From the NCBI GenBank assembly GCA_016206675.1, contig JACQRD010000065.1:1-8785 (forward strand): a stretch of DNA of 8,785 bases, in the 5' to 3' direction. The stretch comes from Candidatus Omnitrophota bacterium. GTDB lineage: Bacteria; Omnitrophota; Gorgyraeia; Aquiviventales; Aquiviventaceae. Shown here piece by piece: positions 1-7,106 of this stretch. The notes beneath the pieces were generated by a model that was given only the letters and a program-made list of their open reading frames with translations, was not told the DNA's origin and made no database searches. Position numbers and translations under genes: made by a program. Numbering within the stretch: the first letter of the stretch is position 1; each line of letters opens with the position of its first letter.

Positions 1-336
1 CCAGATCGTGCGCTCCAGTCGCGCGTAGCCGCGTCCGCGGCGCGGCGCAATGGAGAGCGACAGCGTCCCACTGGCGGCATCGATGCGCAGCTCAAGCGCC
101 TGCCGCTGCCCCACCGCCCGGGCGGACATCGCCCGCATCGTGCCGGCGACGTCGTTGACGGCTATCCGGTAGCGGGAGAGATCCGCCTCCCGCTGCATCT
201 GGCGGTACCACGAGACGTTCAGCAGCACCATCACGGCGCACACCGCCGTCACCCACAAGACCATGGCGGTACGAACCATGGCGGGGGGCGCCAACCGCAA
301 CGACTTCACCGCCAGCGGAGTCTCGAGCAGCTTCAT
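1..336 (-). CDS. Single-pass membrane protein, pseudopilin-like (GspH/FimT-like), 3' part cut by window edge
   Basis: An open frame starts with ATG at 336 and runs off the left edge, giving 112 residues. It begins MKLLETPLAVKSLRL. A hydrophobic segment at about residues 18-40 (AMVLWVTAVCAVMVLL) would be a membrane anchor. After it come NDVAGTMRAMSARAVGQRQ and LELRIDAASGTLSL, a layout like that of GspH/FimT pseudopilins: an N-terminal helix, then a beta-rich domain starting with an LRID-type strand. The prepilin peptidase motif (GFTLxE) is not present. The protein is therefore either a degenerate relative or another single-pass periplasmic protein. The start lies 13 bases after the GspF stop, with only a weak AAGG upstream. 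Its position after gspE and gspF supports a role in the same secretion/pilus system. Coding is well supported; the family call is tentative. Confidence 0.45.
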   Translation of the reverse strand, partial: MKLLETPLAVKSLRLAPPAMVRTAMVLWVTAVCAVMVLLNVSWYRQMQREADLSRYRIAVNDVAGTMRAMSARAVGQRQALELRIDAASGTLSLSIAPRRGRGYARLERTIW

Positions 337-349
337 CGGCAGGCCTTCA

Positions 350-1561
350 TCAGCGCACCAGTTGTGTCATCTGGAAGATGGGCAGCACCATGGCGAGCAC
401 GCAGAAGCCCACCAGCAACCCCATGACCAGGATCATCAGCGGCTCCAGCAGCGATGTGAGAATGCGCAAGGTCTCATCCAGCGACCGTTCGTAGTAGGAC
501 GCCAGTTCGTCCAGCACGTCGACGAGCGTCCCGGCCGATTCACCGACCGCAATCATTTGGGTGACCAGCGGCGGAAAGCAGTTGGCGGCGCGCAAGCTCT
601 CGGCGATCGACTCGCCCCGCTTCACGTGCTCTTGAGCGGCGCGCATCCGGACCTCCAGCACAGCGCTGCCCAACGTCGGCTGTGCCACGTCCATGGCCTG
701 AAACACCGGCAGGCCGCTGTGCAGCAGCAGCTGCAACGTGCGCGTGAACCGCCCGATCTGCTGGGCCTCCAGCAGCGCGCGCGTGAAGCCGATGCGCTTG
801 AGGACGCGCTCGGCGAGGTTGATCATCCACGCCTGACGGCTCACCCACCGCAGCAGCACGGCGATGGCGGCAAGGCCCGCCAGGACCCACAGCCAATGTC
901 TTGAGAGGATCTCACTCAGGCCGATGAGCAGCCGGGTCGGCCCGGGCAAGGCGCCTCCCAACTGGGTAAAGAGCCCGGCCATGCGCGGCACCACGACCCA
1001 AATGAAGAAACCGAGACAGGCCACACCGATGAGCAGCAGAAGGACGGGGTAGGCCAGCGCACCGCGCAGTCGGCTTTCCAATTCCTCCCGCTGCTCGTCA
1101 AACGCCACCAGGCGCAGGAGAATGTCGTCCAGTTTGCCCGCCGCTTCGCCGGCGCGGATCGCAGAGAGAAAGAGCGGCGAGAAGACGCGCGGATGCCGGC
1201 CGATGGCTGCTGAAAATGTCTGGCCGTCGCGCATGTGTCGTTCCATATCGCCGAGCAGTTCCTTAACGGCTCTCGATGCGCCCTGCTCCTTGAGGACAGT
1301 CACCGCCGGCACCAGCTCCATCTTCGCGCGCAGCAGGCTCGTCAGCTGCCGGGTGAATTGGCGCCGCTCGCGGCCGGTGACACGCACGCGCCGGGCCGGA
1401 CGGCTGTCGCCATCCAGCTCCCCCGGCGTAATGAGGATGGCCATCGGCACCAAGCCGTCGCGCAGCAGCCGGGCGACCACCTCGTCCTGGCTGGGCGCTT
1501 GCATCGTGCCCTCGACGATCTGCGTGGGACCCTGTTTCGCCTGGTAACTGAATAGTGGCAT
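350..1561 (-). CDS. gspF: Type II secretion / type IV pilus inner-membrane platform protein (GspF/PilC family)
   Basis: The predicted protein has 403 residues, the usual GspF/PilC length. The ATG at 1561 (MPLFSYQAKQ) matches the family's N-terminus; an in-frame TTG at 1582 is less likely. GspF/PilC is the polytopic inner-membrane protein at the base of the secretion or pilus machine; it transmits work from the GspE/PilB ATPase to pilin assembly. Two copies of the T2SSF domain are visible, at about residues 60-190 (RQFTRQLTSLLRAKMEL, then AGEAAGKLDDIL) and 262-395 (IGRFTRTLQLLLHSGLP, then VGESAGTLVDVLDELASYY). Hydrophobic segments lie near residues 167-190, 215-238 and 370-395, the family pattern. 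It sits 87 bases downstream of gspE, with a heptamer array in the gap, and no strong Shine-Dalgarno is visible. Sequence alone does not separate GspF from PilC. Confidence 0.93.
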   Translation of the reverse strand: MPLFSYQAKQGPTQIVEGTMQAPSQDEVVARLLRDGLVPMAILITPGELDGDSRPARRVRVTGRERRQFTRQLTSLLRAKMELVPAVTVLKEQGASRAVKELLGDMERHMRDGQTFSAAIGRHPRVFSPLFLSAIRAGEAAGKLDDILLRLVAFDEQREELESRLRGALAYPVLLLLIGVACLGFFIWVVVPRMAGLFTQLGGALPGPTRLLIGLSEILSRHWLWVLAGLAAIAVLLRWVSRQAWMINLAERVLKRIGFTRALLEAQQIGRFTRTLQLLLHSGLPVFQAMDVAQPTLGSAVLEVRMRAAQEHVKRGESIAESLRAANCFPPLVTQMIAVGESAGTLVDVLDELASYYERSLDETLRILTSLLEPLMILVMGLLVGFCVLAMVLPIFQMTQLVR

Positions 1562-1573
1562 CTCGTTAGACCT

Positions 1574-1629
1574 AAGACCCAAGACCCAAGACCCAAGACT
1601 TGAGTCTTGCGTCTTGCGTCTCGAGTCCC
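1574..1629. repeat. Array of eight contiguous heptamers forming an imperfect hairpin between gspE and gspF
   Basis: On the plus strand the 56 bases divide exactly into eight 7-mers: AAGACCC three times, AAGACTT, GAGTCTT, GCGTCTT, GCGTCTC and GAGTCCC. The last four are approximate reverse complements of the first four. The array is therefore a mirror-like inverted structure centred on CAAGACTTGAGTCTTG, with about one mismatch per heptamer in the two arms. It fills most of the 87-base gap between the gspE stop and the gspF start. A 10-base palindrome, CAACATGTTG, abuts it at 1629-1638. In mRNA it could form a long imperfect hairpin. No U-tract follows, so it does not look like a standard terminator. 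Confidence 0.85.
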
Positions 1630-1648
1630 AACATGTTGCTATCGTCCA

Positions 1649-3334
1649 TTAGTCATCCATCGTCACGCGCAGGACCTCTTCGGGAGTCGTCTGGCCCATC
1701 GCCACGCGCTGCCAGCCGTCCTGCCGCATGGTCTTCCATCCCTTGGCAACGAGCTGTTGCTTGATGGTTTCCGCCGGGGCCTGCTGCATGATGAGCTGCC
1801 GCACCACCGCATCGACCACCAGAATCTCATAGATGCCGATGCGGCCGCGGTAGCCGCTCATGCGGCACGCCTCACACCCCTTGCCCTTGTAGATCGTCGG
1901 CGGGATCTTTTCATTCGGTCCGGCGTTGATCACCAATGGCTGCGGATCGACGATCTTGCAATCCGGGCAGATGGTCCGCACCAGGCGCTGGCCGATGAAG
2001 GCCAGCACCGTCGACGCAATCAGATACGGCTCGATCCCCATGTCGATCAGCCGAGTGATGCTGCCCGGCGCGTCGTTGGTGTGCAGCGTCGAGAAGACCA
2101 GGTGGCCGGTCAGCGCCATGCGGATGGTGATGTCCGCCGACTCCTGGTCGCGCACCTCGCCGACCATCATGACATCCGGGTCGTGGCGCAGCATGCTGCG
2201 CAGCCCCTCCATAAAGGAGAAGCCCAGCTTCGGGGCCACGGGAATCTGCGTGAGGCCCTTCAGCTCGTACTCGATCGGGTTTTCAATCGTGATGATCTTG
2301 CGCTCCGGCGTGTTCAGCCGCGAGAGGCTGGCGTAGAGCGTGGTGGTCTTGCCGGAGCCGGTCGGCCCGGTCACAAAAATGACCCCGTGCGGCTTGGCGA
2401 TGAGCTGTTCCAGCGTCTTGAGATCCTCCGGCAGGATGCCCAGCTTCTCCAGCTCGAAGAGCATCTTGATGGGCAGCAGCCGCAGCACCACGTTCTCCCC
2501 GTAGAGCGAGGGCATGATGGAGACGCGCAGCTCCACCTCCTCGGAGCCGACGGTGACCTTGATGCGCCCGTCCTGCGGCAGCCGCTTCTCCACAATGTCC
2601 AGGCCGGACATGATCTTGATGCGCGAGATGATTGCCTGGTGGAAGCGGCGGATGTCGTCCGGCACCGGCACGTCGTAGAGCACGCCGTCGACCCGATAGC
2701 GGATCTGCAGCTCGTCGCGGAACGGCTCGATGTGCACGTCGGAAGCCCGGGCCTTATAGGCTTCCAGCAGCAATTGGTTGACCAAGCGGATGACCGAGGC
2801 ATCCTCCGCCATGCGCTCGATGTCCGTAGCCGCCTCTTCCGTATCGGCCGGCGGCGTGCCGTTGCCGGCGGGGGCCGCCTCGAGGATCTGCCCCACGGTG
2901 TCCGCCCCGACGCCGTAGTAGCGGTGGATCGCATCCTGGATCTCGGCGTCCGTCGAGAGCACGATGTCGGCATCCAACCCGTAGTGCACCTTCAGGTCGT
3001 CGATCGGCCGCACCTGCAGCGGATCGGACATGGCCAGCGTCACGACCTTGCCGGTGACGCGCAGCGGCATGCACCGGTAGTGCCAGGCGAAGCGGACCGG
3101 CACGCGCTTGAGCGCCTCCTGATCGACGGCGATCTGCTTCATGTTGATGACGGGAATCTGCAGGTGCTCCGCCAACCCTTCCAGCAGCTGCCGCTCGCTG
3201 ATGTAGCCGAGCCGGATCAGCACCCGGCCCAAGAGCTCCCCGCTTTTCTTCTGCTCCAGCAGCGCGTGCTCAAGCGCCTGCCCGCTGATGAGCTTCTTCT
3301 CCAGCAGGATTTCCCCCAACCGTCTCGTGGCCAT
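1649..3334 (-). CDS. gspE: Type II secretion / type IV pilus assembly ATPase (GspE/PilB family) with MshEN-like N-terminal domain
   Basis: The protein has 561 residues, starting MATRRLGEILLEKK; the ATG at 3334 is preceded by a strong AAAGGGGTGA. It is the cytoplasmic hexameric ATPase that powers pseudopilus or pilus assembly. Residues 5-60 hold two tandem segments, RLGEILLEKKLIS and LLGRVLIRLGYISERQLLEGL, matching the double MshEN pattern that binds c-di-GMP in several PilB/GspE proteins. The motor domain is intact: Walker A GPTGSGKT (323-330), Asp box TIENPIEYE (349-357), Walker B DPDVMMVGEVRD (385-396), His box TGHLVFSTLHTND (409-421) and the zinc tetracysteine CPDC (456-459) plus CEAC (487-490). 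A retraction ATPase (PilT) is excluded by the length, N-domain and cysteines. GspE and PilB cannot be separated with certainty. It starts 4 bases after the beta-subunit stop, so it probably belongs to the same transcript. Confidence 0.95.
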   Translation of the reverse strand: MATRRLGEILLEKKLISGQALEHALLEQKKSGELLGRVLIRLGYISERQLLEGLAEHLQIPVINMKQIAVDQEALKRVPVRFAWHYRCMPLRVTGKVVTLAMSDPLQVRPIDDLKVHYGLDADIVLSTDAEIQDAIHRYYGVGADTVGQILEAAPAGNGTPPADTEEAATDIERMAEDASVIRLVNQLLLEAYKARASDVHIEPFRDELQIRYRVDGVLYDVPVPDDIRRFHQAIISRIKIMSGLDIVEKRLPQDGRIKVTVGSEEVELRVSIMPSLYGENVVLRLLPIKMLFELEKLGILPEDLKTLEQLIAKPHGVIFVTGPTGSGKTTTLYASLSRLNTPERKIITIENPIEYELKGLTQIPVAPKLGFSFMEGLRSMLRHDPDVMMVGEVRDQESADITIRMALTGHLVFSTLHTNDAPGSITRLIDMGIEPYLIASTVLAFIGQRLVRTICPDCKIVDPQPLVINAGPNEKIPPTIYKGKGCEACRMSGYRGRIGIYEILVVDAVVRQLIMQQAPAETIKQQLVAKGWKTMRQDGWQRVAMGQTTPEEVLRVTMDD

Positions 3335-3338
3335 GGTC

Positions 3339-3348
3339 TCACCCCTTT
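3339..3348 (-). promoter_or_regulatory. Strong ribosome binding site that fixes the gspE start
   Basis: On the minus strand AAAGGGGTGA lies just upstream of the ATG at 3334, with the spacing GACC. The TGA inside it is the stop codon of the beta subunit. This selects MATRRLGEIL as the start rather than an in-frame upstream codon in the inverted repeat. It is the best Shine-Dalgarno in the window and begins directly at the foot of the 18-bp inverted repeat. Confidence 0.8.
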
Positions 3349-4775
3349 CCGGTATCAGATACCAGCTTGCTCCCACCATGGCTGGTATCTGATACCGGCC
3401 ATGGGAGCGCGCCGATCATGTAGAAACTCTCCTCTGGGCGGTCATCGCAGCGGCCGCCGAGGATGGCGTCGCAGCCCTTGAGCGTGGCCGCCAACGGCAC
3501 GTACTGGCCCGGCTTGCCGGTGTAGAGCTGCGCGGTGAAAAACGGCTGGGTCAGGAAGTTCTGCAGCCGCCGGGCACGGGCAAAAAGCAGTTGGTCCTGC
3601 TTCGGCAGCTCGTCGATGCCGATCACCGCGGCGATGCGCCGGATCTCTTCGTAGCGCTTCAGCAGCGCCAGCACGGCCTGGGACGTCGCGTAGTGCGTGG
3701 GACCCACCAAGGACTCCGAGATATGGGAGGTGGATGACAGCAGCGGATCCACCGCTGGATACAGGCCCAACTGTACGCGCTCGCGCGAGAGGACGATGAC
3801 CTGATCGAGGTAGCTGGAGATGCACACCACGGCCGGATCCGTCAGGTCATCCGAGGGCACGTAGACGGACTCCACGGCCGTAATCGCGCTGCCCAGATGC
3901 GTCGTGATCCGCTCCTGGAAGCTGGAGACCTCCGCCGCCAGCGTCGGCTGGTAGCCGGTCTCCGACGGGATGCGCCCCATCAGCGCGGAAATTTCCGCCC
4001 CGGCTTGCACGAACCGGAAGACGGAATCGACAAACAGCAGCACGTCGTGCCCCGCCCGCAGAAATTCCTCGGCCAGCGTCACCCCGGCAAAGGCCGCGTC
4101 AAACCGCGCCCCGGGCGATTCGTTCATCTGCCCGAAGACCAACGCGACGTTGCGCATCAGCTGCTGTTCGGCCAGCGCCCGCACCAATTCGTTGCCTTCC
4201 CGGATGCGCTCCCCCACCCCGGCGAAGACGCATACCCCGCTGGCCTTGACCACGATGTTGTGGATCAACTCCAGCGTCAGCAGGCTCTTGCCCAAGGCCG
4301 CGCCGCCCAACACGCCCGTCTTGGAACCCTTCACGAAGGGAAACAGCAGATCGACGATCTTGATGCCGGTTTCCATCAGCTCCAGCGGCGGGCTGTGCAC
4401 CACCAGTCGGTTGCCCGGCCCCTCACGGGGATGGATGGCCCGGTAGCGCTCCGCGCGCACCAACGACGACCCATCGATCGGATCGCCCAGCACGTTCAGC
4501 ACCCGCCCCAGCACGGCTTCGCCGACCGGCAGTTCGACCGGGCGATGCAGCATCCGCACCGCGCAGTTGCGCCGCACATCCATCGTGGGAGCCAGCGCCA
4601 TGGCGCGCACGCGGCCGTTCATCAAATGTTCGACGACTTCAAACGGCACCAAACGATCCTCCACGGTGCGGGCCTCCAGCATGTCTCCGATCGCCGGCAG
4701 GGCCACGCCCTCGGCGAATCGGATTTCCGCCACCGGCCCTTGCAAATATGTGAGGAGGCCCTGATCGCCCGTCAT
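3339..4775 (-). CDS. atpD: F1-type ATPase beta subunit (catalytic), divergent form
   Basis: The protein has 478 residues. Beta is the catalytic subunit of F1, hydrolysing or making ATP in an alpha3-beta3 ring. The P-loop is GGAALGKS (157-164), where nearly all beta subunits have GGAGVGKT; the lysine and a hydroxyl residue remain. Other catalytic blocks are conserved: GERIREGNEL (188-197), VFGQMNESPGAR, LLFVDSVFRF, the YQPTLA segment, VPSDDLTDPA, GLYPAVDPL and FLTQPFFTAQLYTG. The enzyme is thus probably active. After FYMIGAL (451-457), the usual final helix is replaced by a Ser/Gly/Asp-rich tail encoded by an inverted repeat. Its ATG overlaps the gamma stop as ATGA, indicating coupled translation. 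Flagellar/T3SS ATPases (FliI) and V/A-type subunits are excluded by the beta-specific motifs. An alternate (N-type) F-ATPase relationship is possible but unproven. Confidence 0.95.
   Translation of the reverse strand: MTGDQGLLTYLQGPVAEIRFAEGVALPAIGDMLEARTVEDRLVPFEVVEHLMNGRVRAMALAPTMDVRRNCAVRMLHRPVELPVGEAVLGRVLNVLGDPIDGSSLVRAERYRAIHPREGPGNRLVVHSPPLELMETGIKIVDLLFPFVKGSKTGVLGGAALGKSLLTLELIHNIVVKASGVCVFAGVGERIREGNELVRALAEQQLMRNVALVFGQMNESPGARFDAAFAGVTLAEEFLRAGHDVLLFVDSVFRFVQAGAEISALMGRIPSETGYQPTLAAEVSSFQERITTHLGSAITAVESVYVPSDDLTDPAVVCISSYLDQVIVLSRERVQLGLYPAVDPLLSSTSHISESLVGPTHYATSQAVLALLKRYEEIRRIAAVIGIDELPKQDQLLFARARRLQNFLTQPFFTAQLYTGKPGQYVPLAATLKGCDAILGGRCDDRPEESFYMIGALPWPVSDTSHGGSKLVSDTGKG
3349..3398. 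repeat. 18-bp perfect inverted repeat at the beta/gspE junction, inside the beta coding end
   Basis: The left arm is 3349-3366 (CCGGTATCAGATACCAGC) and the right arm 3381-3398 (GCTGGTATCTGATACCGG), with 14 bases between. Each arm also contains its own odd palindrome (GGTATC, one base, GATACC). The element encodes most of the last residues of the beta subunit, including a repeated VSDT. In RNA it would form a very stable hairpin ending where the gspE ribosome binding site begins. No U-tract follows, so it is more likely an mRNA processing, stability or insertion element than an intrinsic terminator. Confidence 0.9.
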
Positions 4776-5641
4776 CGGGCCACCGTCAGCTGAGGCGAAC
4801 GACCTGCGCGCCGGGCGACGTGCCGCTGCACCACGCAGGTTTCCCGCACCATGACGTCCAACCGCTCATGCAAGGCTTTAAAGCACGCGTGCCGCACCGC
4901 GCGGGCCTGCCGGTTGAGCTGCTGGCGCGAGGCTTCGACGTGCAAGGCGCGCGCCGCGCACTCCGCCCGCCGGGCCGACCAAAACGCCTCGCGGCAGAGT
5001 GCTTCCACCCACGCTTCGGCCAGCCGCTCCACGACCCGTTCCAGCGAGGGCTCAATCACCAATTGCACTTCATCGACTTCAGCAGCCGCAACCGGCAGGG
5101 GCAGCAACTGGTCAACAGCGACTTCCTGATGCACGGTGGACACGTAGCGCGGCGCGATCAATTGCGCCTGCGCCAGCGAGCGATGGCGATACTCCGCCAG
5201 CACGAACTGCCGTACCCGCATCAGCTGCTCCTCGGCGCGCTCCTCGGGCGGCATCGGGAGCACCTGCGTCCGCTGCGATGGGCCGCCGGCGATGCGCCAT
5301 CCGCGCTGGCCGAGGAACAGCCAGTGCGTCTGCGCGTCAGCTCGGTGGAGCGCCTCCTGGATGACAGCGGTATGCAGCGGGCCGACCAGCCCTTCATCGG
5401 ATGTGATAACCACCAGCAGCATCTCTCCCATCCCGCCGCGCACCAGCGCGTGGCCTTTCGCGGCGGAGGGCAGCAGGGGGAAAAACTCCCGCCGCAGCCG
5501 CTCGACCAGCGCCGGCTGCCGCCCCACCCGCTCCTCCAGGTGGCGCAGCTGGGCCGCAGCGCTTTGCTGCACCACGTCAAAGAGCGTGGTGAACTCCGTC
5601 ACGAACCGTAATTCATCGCGTAGTTGCTTCTGGGATCGCAT
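4772..5641 (-). CDS. atpG: F1-type ATPase gamma subunit (central stalk), highly divergent
   Basis: The protein has 289 residues, the normal gamma length, from the ATG at 5641 (MRSQKQLRDELRF). This start is supported by CGGAG six bases upstream and gives a 29-base overlap with the alpha gene. Gamma is the rotating shaft of F1, made of long N- and C-terminal helices around a small alpha/beta domain. Visible marks are a helical N-terminus, LLVVITSDEGLVGPLH (counterpart of the usual SDRGLCGGFN region) and a long C-terminal helix with ALHVEASRQQLNRQAR, where gamma has AMxxATxNA. The end, MVRETCVVQ, corresponds only loosely to the usual ITxELxEIV. Conservation is low and identification rests partly on its place between alpha and beta. 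It is richer in Arg, His and Ala than typical gamma subunits. Confidence 0.85.
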   Translation of the reverse strand: MRSQKQLRDELRFVTEFTTLFDVVQQSAAAQLRHLEERVGRQPALVERLRREFFPLLPSAAKGHALVRGGMGEMLLVVITSDEGLVGPLHTAVIQEALHRADAQTHWLFLGQRGWRIAGGPSQRTQVLPMPPEERAEEQLMRVRQFVLAEYRHRSLAQAQLIAPRYVSTVHQEVAVDQLLPLPVAAAEVDEVQLVIEPSLERVVERLAEAWVEALCREAFWSARRAECAARALHVEASRQQLNRQARAVRHACFKALHERLDVMVRETCVVQRHVARRAGRSPQLTVAR

Positions 5642-7106
5642 GGGACTCCGCTCCGCGCACCGGCCGATACGACTGCAACAGCTCATCCAGTGCGGCATCC
5701 AGTTGGGCATAGAACAACGGGGTCATGGCCTGTCCCTCACGAATGGCTGCCATGATCGGCGCCGGCATCCGCTGCGAGAGGCCGCTGACGCATCGGGTGA
5801 GCCCATCCTCCGTCAGATCATCCAGCCGTCCTGTTTTCAGCGCGTATAACAGCAGGGTTTGATCCTCGATGGGCGCGGGCTGATGGACGGGCTGCGCCAT
5901 GAACCGGCGCACGAGGCTGCCCCGCCGCTGGCGCCGCGCCATCTCCTCGGACCTCACCGAGGCGAACCGGTTCAACCGCATGAGCTCCTGATGCTGCAGC
6001 AACTCCAGGCGCAGACCGCCGCTGACCTCGCGCATCAACGGCGACTGGACCTTGTTGCCGATTCTGGACACGGACAAGCCCACGTCGATAGCGGGCTTAA
6101 CGCCTTCGTAGAACAGCTCGCTGGAGAGATAGATCTGCCCGTCTGTCATGGAAATCAGATTGGAGGAGATGTACCCCGTCACGTCGCCCTGCTGGGTTTC
6201 GCAGATGGGCAGAAACGTCATCGAGCCGCCGCCGCGCTCCGGCGAGAGCTGCCCGGCCCGCTCCATCAGCTGCGCGTGCACGTAAAACATATCGCCGGGG
6301 TACGCCTCCCGCCCGGGCGGGCGCTCCAGCAGCAGCGACAGCTGCCGGTACGCCCAGGCGGGTTTTGAGAGATCATCGAAGACCACCAGCACGTCTTGGC
6401 CCTGCTGCATCAGATATTCCCCAATCGCGCAGGCCGCATAGGGCGCGAGGAACTGCTCGCTGGCCGGTTGAGAGGCCGCCGACGCCACGATGATGGTGTA
6501 GGGGTCAGCCTGCCGCTGCTGCAGCAGCTGGTTGACCTGGCGCAACTTCTGTTGCGATTGCCCGATGCTGCAATAGATGCACACCACCGCCCGGCCCTGC
6601 TGGCTGAGGATGGCATCGAGTGCTAGCGCGGTCTTGCCGGTCATGCGGTCGCCGATGATCAGCTCGCGCTGCCCCTTGCCAAGCGGGATCATGGCGTCGA
6701 TCACCTTCAGGCCCGTGCACAGCTGCCGTTCCACCGGCGTGCGCGCCATAATGCCGGGAGCTTCCTGAAACATCGGCCGCATCGCGTCGGCTGCTGGCGC
6801 CGGCTCGCCGTCCAGCGGCTCACCCAGCGGCGAGACTACGCGGCCGAGCAGCTGCGGCCCGACGGGCAGCCGCAGCGGCTGCTGCCGGACGTCGACCTGC
6901 TGCCCGACGGCGAGCTCCGACTCATCGCCCAGGGTCAGCGCCAGCACTTCCGACTCCGTGAAGCCGACGACAAAGCCCAGCACGCCGCGGCCAAGCTCGA
7001 TGAGTTGGCCCATGATGCAGGTGGGCAGCCCTGAAAGCTTCACGACGCCCCGCCTGATCTCCGTGATCGTGCCGACTTCACGGATGTCCACGCCTGACGC
7101 GCTCAT
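5613..7106 (-). CDS. atpA: F1-type ATPase alpha subunit lacking the usual N-terminal delta-binding helix
   Basis: The protein has 497 residues. Alpha is the non-catalytic nucleotide-binding subunit of the F1 ring. Present are the P-loop GDRMTGKT (152-159; usually GDRQTGKT), FDDLSKPAWAYRQLSLLL (243-260), PPGREAYPGD (263-272), TDGQIYLSSELF and VGLSVSRIG with the arginine finger at R348. The start ATG at 7106 overlaps the preceding stop as ATGA; GAGG lies just upstream. The mature sequence begins about where the beta-barrel starts (VGTITEIRRGVVKLSGLP). The roughly 25-residue N-terminal helix that contacts the delta subunit in ordinary F1 is therefore missing. This fits the neighbouring gene, where only a delta C-terminal-like part is recognisable. 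Its 3' end overlaps gamma by 29 bases. Confidence 0.96.
   Translation of the reverse strand: MSASGVDIREVGTITEIRRGVVKLSGLPTCIMGQLIELGRGVLGFVVGFTESEVLALTLGDESELAVGQQVDVRQQPLRLPVGPQLLGRVVSPLGEPLDGEPAPAADAMRPMFQEAPGIMARTPVERQLCTGLKVIDAMIPLGKGQRELIIGDRMTGKTALALDAILSQQGRAVVCIYCSIGQSQQKLRQVNQLLQQRQADPYTIIVASAASQPASEQFLAPYAACAIGEYLMQQGQDVLVVFDDLSKPAWAYRQLSLLLERPPGREAYPGDMFYVHAQLMERAGQLSPERGGGSMTFLPICETQQGDVTGYISSNLISMTDGQIYLSSELFYEGVKPAIDVGLSVSRIGNKVQSPLMREVSGGLRLELLQHQELMRLNRFASVRSEEMARRQRRGSLVRRFMAQPVHQPAPIEDQTLLLYALKTGRLDDLTEDGLTRCVSGLSQRMPAPIMAAIREGQAMTPLFYAQLDAALDELLQSYRPVRGAESHAIPEATTR
5646..5650 (-). promoter_or_regulatory. Ribosome binding site deciding the gamma start
   Basis: CGGAG on the minus strand ends five bases before the ATG at 5641 (CGGAG, then TCCC and ATG). 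It lies inside the 3' end of the alpha gene. It supports the internal start MRSQKQL over the longer in-frame reading beginning at 5710, whose first 23 residues do not resemble gamma. Confidence 0.6.

Noticed and set aside
3349..3398. The beta/gspE inverted repeat as an intrinsic terminator ending the ATPase operon
   Set aside because: No T-run follows on the minus strand; an A-rich ribosome binding site comes next and gspE starts within 15 bases.
1607..3481. A long open frame on the plus strand (624 codons) antisense to gspE
   Set aside because: It is the mirror of a strongly conserved GspE coding frame in GC-rich DNA; its product is His/Arg/Gln/Leu-rich with no recognisable domain.
3897..4793. 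Plus-strand open frame opposite the beta subunit (and similar ones opposite gamma, alpha and b)
   Set aside because: Low-complexity His/Arg/Gln-rich products lying antisense to intact conserved genes; typical shadow frames.
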